A stretch of DNA of 64,000 nt. It comes from Actinernus sp. WN-2022. Lineage: Eukaryota > Cnidaria > Anthozoa > Actiniaria > Actinernidae. Positions within the stretch are counted from its first letter, which is position 1, and the number at the start of each line of letters is the position of its first letter. Where the stretch lies: assembly GCA_030867875.1 (NCBI GenBank), contig JAOWCC010001634.1, positions 103,085,321 through 103,149,320 of the forward strand. Direction: 5' to 3'. Of the stretch, positions 63,443 through 64,000 are shown one piece after another. The notes under the pieces are model-generated. The model searched no databases. It was given only the letters and a program-made list of their open reading frames with translations, and was not told the DNA's origin. Position numbers and translations under genes: made by a program.

Positions 63443-64000
63443 TTAATGTTGACATACCAATTATTGGTAGCTTCGGGTAAGGTTGTAAGGGTGCTTTGGG
63501 GTGACAGGAAACCCGATTGGCAATTTATTAATAAGCTGTTTTCATTAAAATAAAACTGACTGTAATTTATTTGTCAAAGATTTTAGCAACTACATGGTTA
63601 AGAGATATTGGAGTTGTTGAGATCGGTTCTTTTTTAACATCTTTTAAAATATGCGACACTAACCAATTTCAATTCAGTTGGAAAAATACCAAAGGAAATT
63701 GATTGGTTAAAGATACGTGTTAAATGGGCTGTGTCACGGTAAGACGTTACATTTGTTTTTCCGGGGCGGAAAGAGCTATTTTCACCAATTTTGATATGAA
63801 CTAACGAACCTCTCGGCCATGTGGGATGCTTAAAAATGAAAGCAAATATGCAAAAATGACTAACACGGACTCGAATGTTATAAATTACTTCTAAAACTTC
63901 TAGATGTAGAGTCATGTTGTTTAGTTATTTTGGCTATATGACCTATATTGGTCGAGTTAAAGTTTGTGTAAATGAGACCAGTTCTATATCACATTTATAA

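Larger units (their letters stand above)
61310..63960 (-). pseudogene. LINE reverse transcriptase broken by several inserts
   Basis: Pieces of one RT read in order on the minus strand: SSFRPGKTNVTSYRD, ..LTRIFNQSISFGIFPTELKL (63915-63634), QSGF..STLTTL (near 63490), GVIFIDQKALDTIDHK (62790, motif A), YADDTNIILAASNLI (62720, motif C), LNVAKTEFMIIGTHERLQAR (62180) and ALIESHFEYCSSVWDGL (61540), ending near 61380. Motif B is deleted. Inserts include the Harbinger-like MITE, a LINE-tail-like segment (62.80-63.20 kb), the G/C-run element and the 61.75 kb MITE region. Confidence 0.8.

Overview
This window reads as one stretch of a repeat-packed invertebrate animal genome, most likely a cnidarian such as a coral or sea anemone. 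It has short coding exons with GT/AG introns, A+T-rich introns, tRNA-derived SINE heads, jockey/CR1-like LINEs, BEL/Pao and tyrosine-recombinase retrotransposons, a Tc1/mariner pseudogene and many foldback elements. The lineage is inferred from this mix of families. No species marker is visible.

The only host gene recognised is DNA topoisomerase III alpha (TOP3A), on the + strand. Eleven consecutive exons (2800-2908 to 52459) agree in reading phase at every junction. They run from the TOPRIM DCDREGE motif through the catalytic-tyrosine segment SYPRTET to the [10 protein letters not shown] block. The 5' exons lie before the window and the 3' exons after it. About 880 coding bases are spread over almost 50 kb, and most of the rest is mobile DNA within the introns.

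Layout. 1-2800: pogo/Tigger-like termini, a SINE head and an inverted-repeat element. 2800-21460: exon 1 and an 18.5 kb intron. This intron holds an unusual gene cassette with virus-like layout (3.4-7.0 kb), a 1.7 kb element with mirrored ATTGGCGCG arrays, and a 9 kb nest of TTAA-flanked elements with a 5'-truncated but open LINE. 21462-25048: exons 2-4, where exon 3 has a tandemly triplicated splice acceptor. 25049-36870: LINE tails, a mariner pseudogene, a 44-bp minisatellite, several MITEs and a 3 kb element with subterminal TTCATGAA clusters. 36870-48228: exon 5, LINE remains, a BEL/Pao element with a nested LINE end, and a tyrosine-recombinase retrotransposon with split direct repeats. 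48229-52459: exons 6-11, with a 1.4 kb GTT/GCT array in intron 9. 52460-64000: two much-interrupted LINEs and nested foldback elements, including two with 9-bp target duplications and one bounded by long G and C runs.

The best candidates for something undescribed are the 3.4-7.0 kb cassette with its perfect hairpins and tRNA-Leu-like foldback, the TTCATGAA element, the G-run/C-run element and the mirrored-array element. All family assignments rest on reading motifs by eye; no search was run.
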